Positions 26,179-33,142 of a stretch of DNA of 41,164 nucleotides are shown piece after piece. A program made the position numbers and the translations under genes. The first letter of the stretch is position 1. Every line of letters begins with the position of its first letter. The notes under the pieces are model-generated. The model saw nothing but the letters and a program-made list of their open reading frames with translations. It searched no databases and was not told the origin of the DNA. The DNA comes from Lachnospiraceae bacterium (GTDB lineage: Bacteria; Bacillota_A; Clostridia; Lachnospirales; Lachnospiraceae): the NCBI GenBank assembly GCA_024684065.1, contig JAIKXO010000328.1, positions 1 to 41,164 on the forward strand, written 5' to 3'.

Positions 26179-26841
26179 TCAGTAAAAAAGGGATACGGGT
26201 GACAGCCCTGTTGCAGGAGGTATTGATATCCGCCTCATAACGGTCAGATACAGCATATAGATCGAGACGAGGACAAAAACGAGATTGAATATGACCTCCA
26301 GAAAGCTTCCCGTTTTAAAGGTGATGGCGGGACGCTGCCGTTTCATGCTGAAAGGTGCAAAAAGAGGGATCCCGCCGGAAAAGAGATCAAGGAGCAGATG
26401 GCTCAGGACACCAAAGTATAATCCGGAAAGAATGCAGTTTATCCATTCGCTCCATCCCCGAAAAAGAGCGCTTAGTATGGCGAAGATCATGGTATGAAAC
26501 AAAGGGGAGTGGAATAATCCCCGGTGCCCGAGAGCGGTTCCGATTTTTTTCAAAGGTCTGATAAAGAATCCTAAGATAAGAAGCATCTTTTTGAAGAGAT
26601 ATAGCGGCCAGAGCAGGAAACGGAGATGCTTTCCGGCGGTGCTGTGCGGTATGTCCGCATCCGGAAGCAGTCCTCCGTAACAGCAGGATACTGTAAAACA
26701 GACCGCAAGAGGCAATGATGCATCCTGAGGGAGCCATATAAAATCAGTTATCGGTTTGGGAATCCCCTGTAGTCGGGGGATAAAGGCGATCATGGTCGCC
26801 GCCAGGGCGATGCTCCCTGTCCGGTGGGTCAGTGCCATCAT
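26179..26841 (-). CDS. ydjM: YdjM-like DUF457 membrane-bound metal-dependent hydrolase, SOS-promoted
   Basis: 220 residues from ATG 26841, with AAGG 8-9 bases upstream. A longer frame to 26892 begins inside a palindromic element and is rejected. The family signatures are present: GGLLPDADIPHS (metal-binding aspartates), GHRGLFHSPLF (histidines) and LSHLLLDLFSGGIPLFAPF, with about four or five membrane spans. The E. coli relative YdjM is an inner-membrane protein known to be under LexA control. Here a promoter with an embedded LexA-type box (26929-26957) points to this gene. A complete C-D palindromic element lies between promoter and start. The reaction catalysed is not established for the family. 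Confidence 0.85.
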   Translation of the reverse strand: MMALTHRTGSIALAATMIAFIPRLQGIPKPITDFIWLPQDASLPLAVCFTVSCCYGGLLPDADIPHSTAGKHLRFLLWPLYLFKKMLLILGFFIRPLKKIGTALGHRGLFHSPLFHTMIFAILSALFRGWSEWINCILSGLYFGVLSHLLLDLFSGGIPLFAPFSMKRQRPAITFKTGSFLEVIFNLVFVLVSIYMLYLTVMRRISIPPATGLSPVSLFY

Positions 26842-26860
26842 AGTCGTTACCTTCGTATCC

Positions 26861-26915
26861 CGGCACAAACTGAAGTTTGTGCCAAAGCGCACGATTTACT
26901 TCGTAAATCGGTGCC
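26861..26915 (+). repeat. Modular palindromic element (hairpins C and D) in the ydjM leader
   Basis: CGGCACAAACTGAAGTTTGTGCC (hairpin C, perfect arms GGCACAAAC/GTTTGTGCC) and CGATTTACTTCGTAAATCG (hairpin D), then GGTGCC. It lies between the SOS promoter and the ydjM-like start, so it would be part of the untranslated leader RNA. Confidence 0.88.
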
Positions 26916-26928
26916 ATGTTCAATTTGA

Positions 26929-26957
26929 ATTATAGAACAATAGTTCGATTTAATCAA
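26929..26957 (-). promoter_or_regulatory. SOS promoter 1: LexA box inside a sigma-A promoter
   Basis: On the minus strand: TTGATT, 17-bp spacer, TATAAT. The LexA-type palindrome GAAC-AATA-GTTC (26935-26946) occupies the spacer directly against the -10 box. The same arrangement occurs at 28766 and 33053. A weaker promoter in the opposite sense (TTGAAT, 18 bp, TTTAAT, 26925-26954) could use the same box for the flavodoxin gene. Confidence 0.82.
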
Positions 26958-26990
26958 TAGCGTTTTAAGTATGCAGGAGTGGTAGCTGCC

Positions 26991-28079
26991 ATGAATAAAA
27001 AAAGAATCGGACAGATCATAGATATTATGATGTACACTCTGCTCGTTATACAGATGCTGTATATCTTTACCGGAAACAATGCTCATGAGATCCTCGGTAT
27101 TTTGTTCTTTATATGCATGGGCATTCATATGGTGCTTAAGAGATGGTGGTTCGGCACGATATTAAAAAGCGGAAAGTCCGGTTCGCGAAGATTCTTTGAC
27201 ATAGTCACCTGCCTGCTTATCCTGACGATCATTCTGCTGATGCTCAGCAGCATGGGTGTGTCGCGATTCATTTTTCCGTCGATTCACATTCTCGGGATAC
27301 CGACACTTCATCGCTTGCTGGCAACGGCGACACTGACACTGAGCGTGCTCCACGGGGGCATGCACGGTATCTGGCATGCGAAAAATAAAAGGCTTGCCGT
27401 TGCTCTGGTCATTCTTGCCTGTATTCTTTCAACCGTATTCGGGATTTTTCTTGTTCCGTATATGAACCGACATTTTAGAAGGGTAGAGATTTCATATGAC
27501 GACAAGGTAAAAGGCGATAAGGTTAAATGGAACGGGGAGAAGCCTTTGGTGGTTTATTTTACAAGGGTGGGAAATACGGATTTTGATCCTGACGTGGACG
27601 CAGTCTCCGGGGCGTCGCTCCTTGTAGCTGACGGAGAAATGATGGGCAGCAACAGGCTTTTGGCTGATATGGTGTGTGATATCCTTGACTGTGATTCAGC
27701 TGCGATCACGCTGACCGGAAAACGGTATCCGTCATCTTATAATGCAACTGTCTCCGTGGCGGGAGATGAGCTAAGGAGCAAAGCCAGGCCTGCTGTGGAG
27801 AAGATCGATGTGTCAGGGTATGATTCCGTGATATTGATCTATCCTTTATGGTGGGGCTCGATCCCCATGCCGGTGGCCTCATTTCTGGAACAGAATGATT
27901 TCAGCGGCAAGAAGCTTTATCTGATCACGACGCAGGGGAGCAGCGGATACGGAAATACCGTGTCAGAGATCGAAGAGCTTTGTCCGGGAGCGACAGTGAT
28001 CCCGGGCACAAGCATATACTGTGAGGATATAACGGATGCCAGAGAAGAGCTGTTTAAGGTGATCGGGCAGTGGAAATGA
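26991..28079 (+). CDS. DUF4405 membrane domain fused to a flavodoxin domain
   Basis: 362 residues from ATG 26991, with CAGGAG 11-12 bases upstream; a GTG at 26979 abuts that site and is rejected. Residues 1-165 hold four or five spans with histidines placed as in heme-binding DUF4405/cytochrome b-like bundles (HEILGILFFICMGIH, HRLLATATLTLSVLHGGMHGIWH). Residues 180-362 are a flavodoxin-like domain: VVYFTRVGNT is the FMN phosphate loop, and IYPLWWGSIPMPV and TTQGSSGYGNT are further FMN contacts. The fusion suggests electron transfer between a membrane heme and cytoplasmic FMN. It is divergent from the SOS-promoted ydjM-like gene. Confidence 0.85.
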   Translation: MNKKRIGQIIDIMMYTLLVIQMLYIFTGNNAHEILGILFFICMGIHMVLKRWWFGTILKSGKSGSRRFFDIVTCLLILTIILLMLSSMGVSRFIFPSIHILGIPTLHRLLATATLTLSVLHGGMHGIWHAKNKRLAVALVILACILSTVFGIFLVPYMNRHFRRVEISYDDKVKGDKVKWNGEKPLVVYFTRVGNTDFDPDVDAVSGASLLVADGEMMGSNRLLADMVCDILDCDSAAITLTGKRYPSSYNATVSVAGDELRSKARPAVEKIDVSGYDSVILIYPLWWGSIPMPVASFLEQNDFSGKKLYLITTQGSSGYGNTVSEIEELCPGATVIPGTSIYCEDITDAREELFKVIGQWK

Positions 28080-28133
28080 TCCGGTCTGAAAACAGACCGG
28101 ATTTATTCGGCATTTGCTAAAGCAATTCCGGCT
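28074..28133 (+). repeat. Modular palindromic element (hairpins A and B), also a likely two-way terminator
   Basis: ATCCGGTCTG-aaaa-CAGACCGGAT (28079-28102) is a 10-bp perfect stem, followed by TTATTC. Then comes hairpin B, CGGCATTTGCT/AGCAATTCCG. The flavodoxin stop codon is the TGA of the leading AAATGATCC, and the yolD-like stop (TAG, read on the minus strand) lies within hairpin B. The element therefore separates two convergent genes and ends both. Confidence 0.82.
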
Positions 28134-28638
28134 GTTCAGATGATCCCAGGATCTCGATGCTTTTGATATCGTCAAAATTGATCACGGTTTCGTCTACCAG
28201 TATGCTTCGCTTAATATCCGGGTCAACCTTCAGGCAGATCCCGGTGACAGTCCGGTATTTTCCCTCTTCAGAAGAAGTCCCGTCACAGGCTTCCCCGCAA
28301 GGGTCAAAGAATGTGACGGATACCCGTATGCGGTTTGACATTGCCATACGCACGGTTTTTGTGAGCTCATGAAGGAAACAGAGTTTTTGTCCTGTTTCAT
28401 ATATAACCTCATCGTCCGCATCCTGTCTGATCTCATATACTTCGTTCTTTGCGATCACGGCAGCATCGAAGCCCCTTAAGGCATCAAACGGGGCGAATAT
28501 CTTAGCCCTGCGGGACAGATCCATTTTGGGATGCTTTATGCAGAACGGATCGTTTGCGCCATGAACCGGCTTTCCTTTATCATATGTTTTTTTATATTTG
28601 AAGTCATTTGGCATTGTCAGGTTTTCAGGTCGTTCCAT
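28117..28638 (-). CDS. yolD: YolD-like protein (Y-family polymerase partner), SOS-promoted
   Basis: 173 residues. It has the YolD-like features RRAKIFAPFDALRGFDAAV near residues 43-61, then a strand-rich domain ending in VDPDIKRSILVDETVINFDDIKSIEIL. In Bacillus, yolD-type genes stand next to Y-family polymerase genes and are LexA-regulated. Here the polymerase gene is 3 kb away, but both have the same SOS promoter. ATG 28638 is the first conventional start. The frame is open for about 40 more codons upstream without ATG, GTG or TTG, and that stretch reads like plausible protein, so a non-standard start cannot be excluded. The last residues are encoded by a palindromic element. Confidence 0.82.
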   Translation of the reverse strand: MERPENLTMPNDFKYKKTYDKGKPVHGANDPFCIKHPKMDLSRRAKIFAPFDALRGFDAAVIAKNEVYEIRQDADDEVIYETGQKLCFLHELTKTVRMAMSNRIRVSVTFFDPCGEACDGTSSEEGKYRTVTGICLKVDPDIKRSILVDETVINFDDIKSIEILGSSEQPELL

Positions 28639-28734
28639 ATCTTCACCAGGGTCTGAAACATCAGGTTCGTTTTGCCGGGTTCTTTCAGGACTCAGTTTCG
28701 CCTGTCTGAGACTGTCTTCCCGGCGGTTACGTAA

Positions 28735-28765
28735 ATAATCCGGTCTGCAGTGCAGACCGGATTAT
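28735..28765 (+). repeat. Hairpin A of the modular element at the yolD transcript start
   Basis: ATAATCCGGTCTGC (28735-28748) pairs perfectly with GCAGACCGGATTAT (28752-28765), 14 bp with a 3-base loop. It directly adjoins the -10 box of SOS promoter 2, so the yolD-like mRNA should begin within this stem. Confidence 0.8.
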
Positions 28766-28794
28766 ATTATAGAACAAATGTTCGATTTAATCAA
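28766..28794 (-). promoter_or_regulatory. SOS promoter 2: LexA box inside the yolD promoter
   Basis: Minus strand: TTGATT (plus-strand 28789-28794), 17-bp spacer, TATAAT (28766-28771). The box GAAC-AAAT-GTTC (28772-28783) fits the Bacillus LexA consensus CGAACRNRYGTTYC in its inner bases. It lies about 130 bases before the yolD-like ATG. Confidence 0.88.
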
Positions 28795-28973
28795 GAGCGT
28801 TTTCGCAACTGGGCTATGGAAACTAAAACTAAAATTCCGCGCGGTATTAGCTTTAACTGGTGGACTTGCCGGAAATAATGCAATAGAATAATGCTAAGGA
28901 AAAAATGATTAAATCAGCGTTTCCAACATGTTTTGCAAGGGTGGGATAAGTATGAGAAAGCATTATCCGGACA
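28795..28973. other. Gene-free stretch between SOS promoter 2 and the NUDIX gene
   Basis: No gene is seen. At 28893-28924 the sequence GCTAAGGAAAAAATGATTAA followed by ATCAGCGTTTCC is a degenerate relative of the hairpin cluster at 8548-8670, here without intact arms. Confidence 0.4.
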
Positions 28974-29696
28974 TTATTCTCCGTATTTTTGCAGGAAGTA
29001 TCCTATAACAACCCAGGTCGCAAGTGAAAAGAAGTTGCCGTAGCGGTCCCGTCCGCTTGTAAACAGCCGTTTTGCCTCTTTTGCATCTATCAGTTCGTAT
29101 CCGGCGAAAAGTTCGGATCCGACGGCCCCATCCTGACAAACATCCGGTATATCGTCGGGATGGAGCTCTGCGCACAGAAATGCGTTGCTCTCATCGCTCA
29201 TACCCGGCGTGGAAAAAGCGCATGGGTTGATGACGGTGACCGTATCTGTCTTTTTTACTGTAAGTCCGACCTCTTCCCTGATCTCGCGGATCGCGGCTTC
29301 TGTCAAAGGGTCCTCTTTATCCTGGTCCTCAGGATCGATCAGCCCTGCCACGGGGCTTAACAGATACTGCCCGACAGGATAGCGGTATTCGTAGTTAAGT
29401 AGCAGCCTTGGCGGTCCGCCGGCGATTATGAGTACGACCGCGATCGTTACAGCATCAGGGAGCATTTCGCGGAATTCCCCGTCCGGTTTAAGCGCCACCA
29501 GATCCTTAAGAGGCCTTCGGGAAGCATCGTAATAGTGCTTTCCCTCAGCGTATTTAAGATCATACAGCCGAAGGTACTTTACATCCGAAAGCATTTCAAC
29601 ATTATCCTTTTGATAACATGGCCTCCCGGTGCGCATGTCGGCTTCATATTCTTCTCCGTCGATGATCACGGGGCTGTTCTTTTCATTACTGTTCAT
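28974..29696 (-). CDS. NUDIX hydrolase, ADP-ribose pyrophosphatase-like
   Basis: 240 residues. The Nudix helix is AAIREIREEVGLTV (residues about 139-152), preceded by LLSPVAGLIDPE. The stretch between the glycine and the helix is a few residues longer than in the standard GX5EX7REUXEEXGU box. An N-terminal segment of about 80 residues with many tyrosines (YLRLYDLKYAEGKHYYDASRR) resembles the dimer-forming arm of ADP-ribose pyrophosphatases. It probably hydrolyses a nucleoside diphosphate derivative. It lies close to a sirtuin and a nicotinamidase-like gene, both in NAD metabolism, which makes ADP-ribose a sensible but unproven substrate. AAGGAGA lies before ATG 29696. Confidence 0.88.
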   Translation of the reverse strand: MNSNEKNSPVIIDGEEYEADMRTGRPCYQKDNVEMLSDVKYLRLYDLKYAEGKHYYDASRRPLKDLVALKPDGEFREMLPDAVTIAVVLIIAGGPPRLLLNYEYRYPVGQYLLSPVAGLIDPEDQDKEDPLTEAAIREIREEVGLTVKKTDTVTVINPCAFSTPGMSDESNAFLCAELHPDDIPDVCQDGAVGSELFAGYELIDAKEAKRLFTSGRDRYGNFFSLATWVVIGYFLQKYGE

Positions 29697-29887
29697 TCGG
29701 AGTCTCCTTTTCAGTTTTTATCAGGACCTTTGTTTATTATAAGGATTCTAACACACTCATGAATGCTTAGCCAACTATTTTAATTTATGTTATACTGAGA
29801 CCGGTAAATGCAGGATACGGGCCTGCCTTCGGGGTGTCCGCAGGTATGCACAGGGGGTGTTTTGCGGAGCTTTTCCGTTTATAGAGG

Positions 29888-29930
29888 AAATGAACCGGCA
29901 CGGATTAAGGTTCGTGCCAAATCGGCGCAG
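29888..29930 (+). repeat. Shortened modular palindromic element (hairpin C and tail)
   Basis: It starts AAATGAACC and has GGCACGGATTAAGGTTCGTGCC with imperfect hairpin C arms. It then goes directly to AAATCGGCGCAG, the end of hairpin D, with the first D arm missing. Confidence 0.65.
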
Positions 29931-29960
29931 TGCGGTGCAGGGAGGATCACGATATATTAC

Positions 29961-29975
29961 TCAAGTTGAACTTGA
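29961..29975. promoter_or_regulatory. Possible operator of the XRE-HD gene
   Basis: TCAAGT-tga-ACTTGA is a perfect palindrome 8 bases before the -35 box of the XRE-HD promoter. XRE proteins often bind such sites at their own promoter; binding here is inferred. Confidence 0.4.
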
Positions 29976-29983
29976 ATAAAAGA

Positions 29984-30012
29984 TTGAAATATAAACCTGT
30001 CCTTGCTACTAT
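29984..30012 (+). promoter_or_regulatory. Promoter of the XRE-HD gene
   Basis: TTGAAA (29984-29989), 17-bp spacer, TACTAT (30007-30012), about 75 bases before ATG 30086. Confidence 0.6.
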
Positions 30013-30085
30013 AAAGGTATAAAATCTGGTTATGATAGATGCGAAAAAAGCAATGTAATATTATGCAGCTGACCGGAGGACGAAT

Positions 30086-30901
30086 ATGAGCATAGGATCA
30101 AATATAAAAAGATTAAGGGAAGAACGCAGGCTGACCCAGGAGCAGGTTGCTGAAGCACTGGAGGTTACCTTTCAGGCGGTATCCTCATGGGAGCGGGATG
30201 AGTATAAGCCCGATATCGACAAGCTTATAAGGATGGCTGAGCTCTTTGACGTATCGATATCCTCCATAGCGGAGGAAAAGCATAAAGTTTTCAAGACAAA
30301 AGAAGCTCTCTATAACTGGGAGCATATGAAGACTTATGTAAAGACCACGGCGAAGAATTTTAAACTGTATAATACCTTACGGGCGATAGATTATGCCGTG
30401 GAGGCTCATGAAGGACAGAAGCGAAAGAGGTCTGCGATACCATATATTTATCATCCCCTGAACCTTGCCTGCCATGCCCTTTCCATGGATATCGTCGAGG
30501 ATGAGATCATAGCCGCCTGTATGCTTCATGATGTGGTCGAGGACTGCGGCCGAAAATTGGAAGATCTTCCGGTAAATGATGAGACAAAAGAACTGGTAAG
30601 ACTTCTGACCCATGCTAAGACTACTGAAAAAAACCGCGATAAGCTCATGAGTGAGTATTATAAGGCAATAGAACGAAACCCCAAAGCCTCTTTGATCAAA
30701 TGCATTGACAGATGTAACAATCTGACCACCATGTCATGGGGCCTGAGCCGGGAGAAGATCTACAGGATGATAAACGAGACCGAGGAATATTATCCGGGAA
30801 TGATAAAGACTGTCAAGGCAACGCCTGAATATAACAATGCGGCGTGGCTTTTACAGTATCAGATCGAAAGCATGCTGGACATATATAAGAGACTGATGTG
30901 A
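30086..30901 (+). CDS. XRE helix-turn-helix fused to a SpoT-like HD hydrolase domain
   Basis: 271 residues. Residues 5-62 are a Cro/XRE DNA-binding domain (IKRLREERRLTQEQVAEAL, VTFQAVSSWERDEYKPD). Residues 95-215 match the HD domain of RelA/SpoT and small alarmone hydrolases: KRKRSAIPYIYHPL with His123, MLHDVVEDCG with His148-Asp149 and Glu152-Asp153, and IDRCNNL with Asp208 and Asn212. The order H, HDxxED, DxxxN is that of ppGpp hydrolases, so (p)ppGpp or a similar pyrophosphorylated nucleotide is the likely substrate. There is no synthetase domain. CCGGAGG precedes the ATG. The fusion would tie promoter binding to an alarmone-type signal; that link is inference. Confidence 0.88.
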   Translation: MSIGSNIKRLREERRLTQEQVAEALEVTFQAVSSWERDEYKPDIDKLIRMAELFDVSISSIAEEKHKVFKTKEALYNWEHMKTYVKTTAKNFKLYNTLRAIDYAVEAHEGQKRKRSAIPYIYHPLNLACHALSMDIVEDEIIAACMLHDVVEDCGRKLEDLPVNDETKELVRLLTHAKTTEKNRDKLMSEYYKAIERNPKASLIKCIDRCNNLTTMSWGLSREKIYRMINETEEYYPGMIKTVKATPEYNNAAWLLQYQIESMLDIYKRLM

Positions 30902-30910
30902 GGTCCGCAT

Positions 30911-30964
30911 TGCGCCGATTTGCGAAGCAAATCGTGTGCTTGGGCATAAACTTCAGTTTATGCC
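30911..30964 (-). repeat. Modular palindromic element (hairpins D and C, reversed orientation)
   Basis: Plus-strand reading gives TGCGCCGATTTGC-gaa-GCAAATCG, then TGTGCTTGGGCATAAACTTCAG and TTTATGCCG. This is the exact reverse-complement order of the C-D copies elsewhere, so the family occurs in both orientations. It lies between the XRE-HD and nicotinamidase-like genes. Confidence 0.88.
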
Positions 30965-31009
30965 GAAATTTGAGTTCTTTACAGGTAAAAGGGAAGGAGA
31001 GAGGACAAA

Positions 31010-31516
31010 ATGGCAAAACTGTTGATCGTTGTTGATATGCAGAATGATTTTATTGACGGAAGCCTTGGAACAAAGGAGGCTCTGGAGATCGTTCCCAGGG
31101 TTTTGGAGAAGGTAAGGGGTTTCGAAGGAGAGGTGATCTTTACCCAGGACAGCCATGGTGAAAACTATCTGGACACACAGGAGGGTAAAAATCTTCCCAT
31201 CAGGCATTGTATAGAGGGAACCGACGGCTGGCAGATACGGGAAGAATTAAGGCCGTATATAACGAAAAACTGGCGGAAGGATACTTTCGGAAGCTTTTCT
31301 CTGGCAGAAGCCATATCGCAGATGGAGGGTGTTGAGAGTATTGAGCTTGTCGGTCTGTGCACCGATATCTGCGTGGTATCCAATGCCCTGATCATCAAGG
31401 CCTATAACCGGGAAATACCGATGATAGTGGATTCGTCCTGCTGCGCCGGCGTAACTCCGGAGAAACATGAAGCGGCATTAGAGGTCATGAGGAGCTGTCA
31501 GATACAGGTCATATAG
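31010..31516 (+). CDS. pncA: Cysteine hydrolase of the isochorismatase/nicotinamidase family
   Basis: 168 residues. The catalytic triad is Asp9 in VVDMQNDF, Lys90 in NWRKDTFGSF and Cys121 in GLCTDICVVSNA. The metal-binding residues that set nicotinamidases apart within the family appear present: Asp47 and His49 in TQDSHGENY, and His66 in LPIRHC. It therefore probably converts nicotinamide to nicotinic acid for NAD salvage. The sirtuin 2 kb away produces nicotinamide, which fits the context. GAAGGAGAG precedes ATG 31010. It converges with the polymerase gene across a 16-base gap. Confidence 0.87.
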   Translation: MAKLLIVVDMQNDFIDGSLGTKEALEIVPRVLEKVRGFEGEVIFTQDSHGENYLDTQEGKNLPIRHCIEGTDGWQIREELRPYITKNWRKDTFGSFSLAEAISQMEGVESIELVGLCTDICVVSNALIIKAYNREIPMIVDSSCCAGVTPEKHEAALEVMRSCQIQVI

Positions 31517-31532
31517 GCGGGATTTATATGGC

Positions 31533-32954
31533 TTAAGCCCTGTGGCCGCCTATCTGGCGGTTTCGTTCAAGGATGGTAGAGGCTTCCATGAGGTTTGAAG
31601 CCTTGAAAATGGCATTCGGACCGTATCTCTGCCTGACCTTGAGCATGGCGCTCTGGATCTTTCTTTCTTTTTCGAGCGCGTCATAATCCGTAAAAAGATC
31701 CAGCTGGTACATGTCTTCATCCGACATGATATTGTCGGCGCATACTCCGAGCCTCCGAAACAGCAGTCTGTGATCGGTTTTCAGATCAAAGGAGGAGAGG
31801 AGGGGGTCTGTGATAATGATGGAGGAGTTCGTCTCCGTGCAAAGCTTTACGGTTCCGTTGCTGTGCTTCGGATGAACTCTCCCGTAAAAGTCGATGGAGA
31901 GGGTACCGGAGTATTCGGGAACTTCCTCAAGGCTCCTGTAGTCGTAGGAGACCCACCAGGAAAAGGAACGTGCCGTCAGATTTTTAAGGAACATGTCAGT
32001 ACACAGGCCGTCTATCATTTCCTTAAAGACAAGACGGGCTTCCGGGTACCTGTATGGCTTCGGGAGCACCTGGCCGCTTGAAAGGCTGTGGGCATCGGAA
32101 TGATAATTCTTTATATCGGCCATGGTGACAGGCTCTATGCCCCAGGCATGGTCTATAAGTATCTCGCCGTCAACCCCGAAGGTCTTATAGAAGTACTCCT
32201 CGTCCCACTGTGTTCTCTCGGCGATATCTCCCATGGTGAAGAGCGAGGAGGATGAAAGACGCGCCGCCTTTCCGGGACCGACCTGCCAGAAGTCCGTCAG
32301 GGGCCTGTGGCTCCAGAGGATATACCTGTAGGAAGATTCATTCAGCTCGGCTATGCGGACGCCGTTTTCGTCAGGAGAGGATTTCTTAGCAACAATATCC
32401 ATGGCGACCTTAGCAAGGTAAAGATTTGTCCCTATCCCTACTGTGGCTGTGATGCCCGTGGTCTTAAGGACATCCCGGATGATAGTGACGGCCAGCAGGC
32501 GGGCTGGCGGTATTCCGTACTTTTTTGCTTCCTCTTTATAGAGATGCAGGTATCCCGAGCAGTCTATGAAGCATTCGTCTATAGAATACACATGGATATC
32601 CTCCGGCGCTATATACCGAAGATATACCGAATAGATCAGGGAGGATATGCGTATATACTCTGCCATACGGGGCATGGCTATGATATAGTCAAGCCTGGTA
32701 TGATGCAGAGATTCGTACTTCCTAATCGCCTGCTTTGCTTCAAAGAGCCTTGGCCGTGACGGAACGCCGATGGCTTTCAGGGAAGGTGAGACGGCCAGGC
32801 AGATGGTCTGGTCAGACCTTGATTCGTCGGCGACAAGAAGGTTTGCCTTCAGAGGATCAAGGTGTCTGTAAACACACTCAACGGAGGCGTAGTAGCTCTT
32901 AAGGTCTATGCAGATATAGCGGTATACGGTTTCGGATTGATTGTTGTCAGCCAT
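31533..32954 (-). CDS. uvrX: Y-family DNA polymerase, UvrX/ImuB-like subgroup, SOS-promoted
   Basis: 473 residues from ATG 32954, which has ACAGGA at good spacing; ATG 32963 or TTG 32984 are less likely. Catalytic carboxylates are Asp17 in ICIDLKSYYASVEC and Asp126-Glu127 in YSIDECFID. ATVGIGTNLYLAKVAMD matches the palm/thumb region, and a little-finger domain fills about 270-400. It would copy past DNA lesions with low accuracy. The SOS promoter 75 bases upstream has a LexA box. The type fits the polymerase usually paired with YolD-like proteins in Bacillus. The C-terminus (KERKIQSAMLKVRQRYGPNAIFKA) also matches that subgroup. Confidence 0.92.
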   Translation of the reverse strand: MADNNQSETVYRYICIDLKSYYASVECVYRHLDPLKANLLVADESRSDQTICLAVSPSLKAIGVPSRPRLFEAKQAIRKYESLHHTRLDYIIAMPRMAEYIRISSLIYSVYLRYIAPEDIHVYSIDECFIDCSGYLHLYKEEAKKYGIPPARLLAVTIIRDVLKTTGITATVGIGTNLYLAKVAMDIVAKKSSPDENGVRIAELNESSYRYILWSHRPLTDFWQVGPGKAARLSSSSLFTMGDIAERTQWDEEYFYKTFGVDGEILIDHAWGIEPVTMADIKNYHSDAHSLSSGQVLPKPYRYPEARLVFKEMIDGLCTDMFLKNLTARSFSWWVSYDYRSLEEVPEYSGTLSIDFYGRVHPKHSNGTVKLCTETNSSIIITDPLLSSFDLKTDHRLLFRRLGVCADNIMSDEDMYQLDLFTDYDALEKERKIQSAMLKVRQRYGPNAIFKASNLMEASTILERNRQIGGHRA

Positions 32955-33052
32955 TATGCGCATCCTGTCAAAAGGGTCTGTCAAAACTCAAAAAGGAGTT
33001 AGGCTCTGCCGGAAAGTAGGTGCCGGAGACTTCTCCGGAAGGGGATGAGTTA

Positions 33053-33081
33053 ATTATAGAACATGCGTTCGATTATTTCAA
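33053..33081 (-). promoter_or_regulatory. SOS promoter 3: LexA box inside the Y-polymerase promoter
   Basis: Minus strand: TTGAAA (33076-33081), 17-bp spacer, TATAAT (33053-33058). The box GAAC-ATGC-GTTC (33059-33070) has the same offset as in the other two SOS promoters. It also lies 73 bases before the reductase gene on the plus strand. Confidence 0.9.
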
Positions 33082-33142
33082 CTGTGTTTTTATGAAAATG
33101 GATGGAAACGGACGGAAAAAAAGAGTATAGGTAAAGAAAATT

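Larger units (their letters stand above)
29697..30085. other. Divergent intergenic region (NUDIX / XRE-HD)
   Basis: No gene is visible. It holds a decayed modular element (29888-29930), a palindrome (29961-29975) and a promoter (29984-30012), each listed separately. TTATACT near 29790 may belong to an additional promoter, but no -35 box is clear. Confidence 0.5.

Noticed and set aside
26842..26892. Longer N-terminus of the ydjM-like protein.
   Set aside because: The extra 17 residues are encoded by hairpin C of a repeat; a ribosome site precedes ATG 26841.
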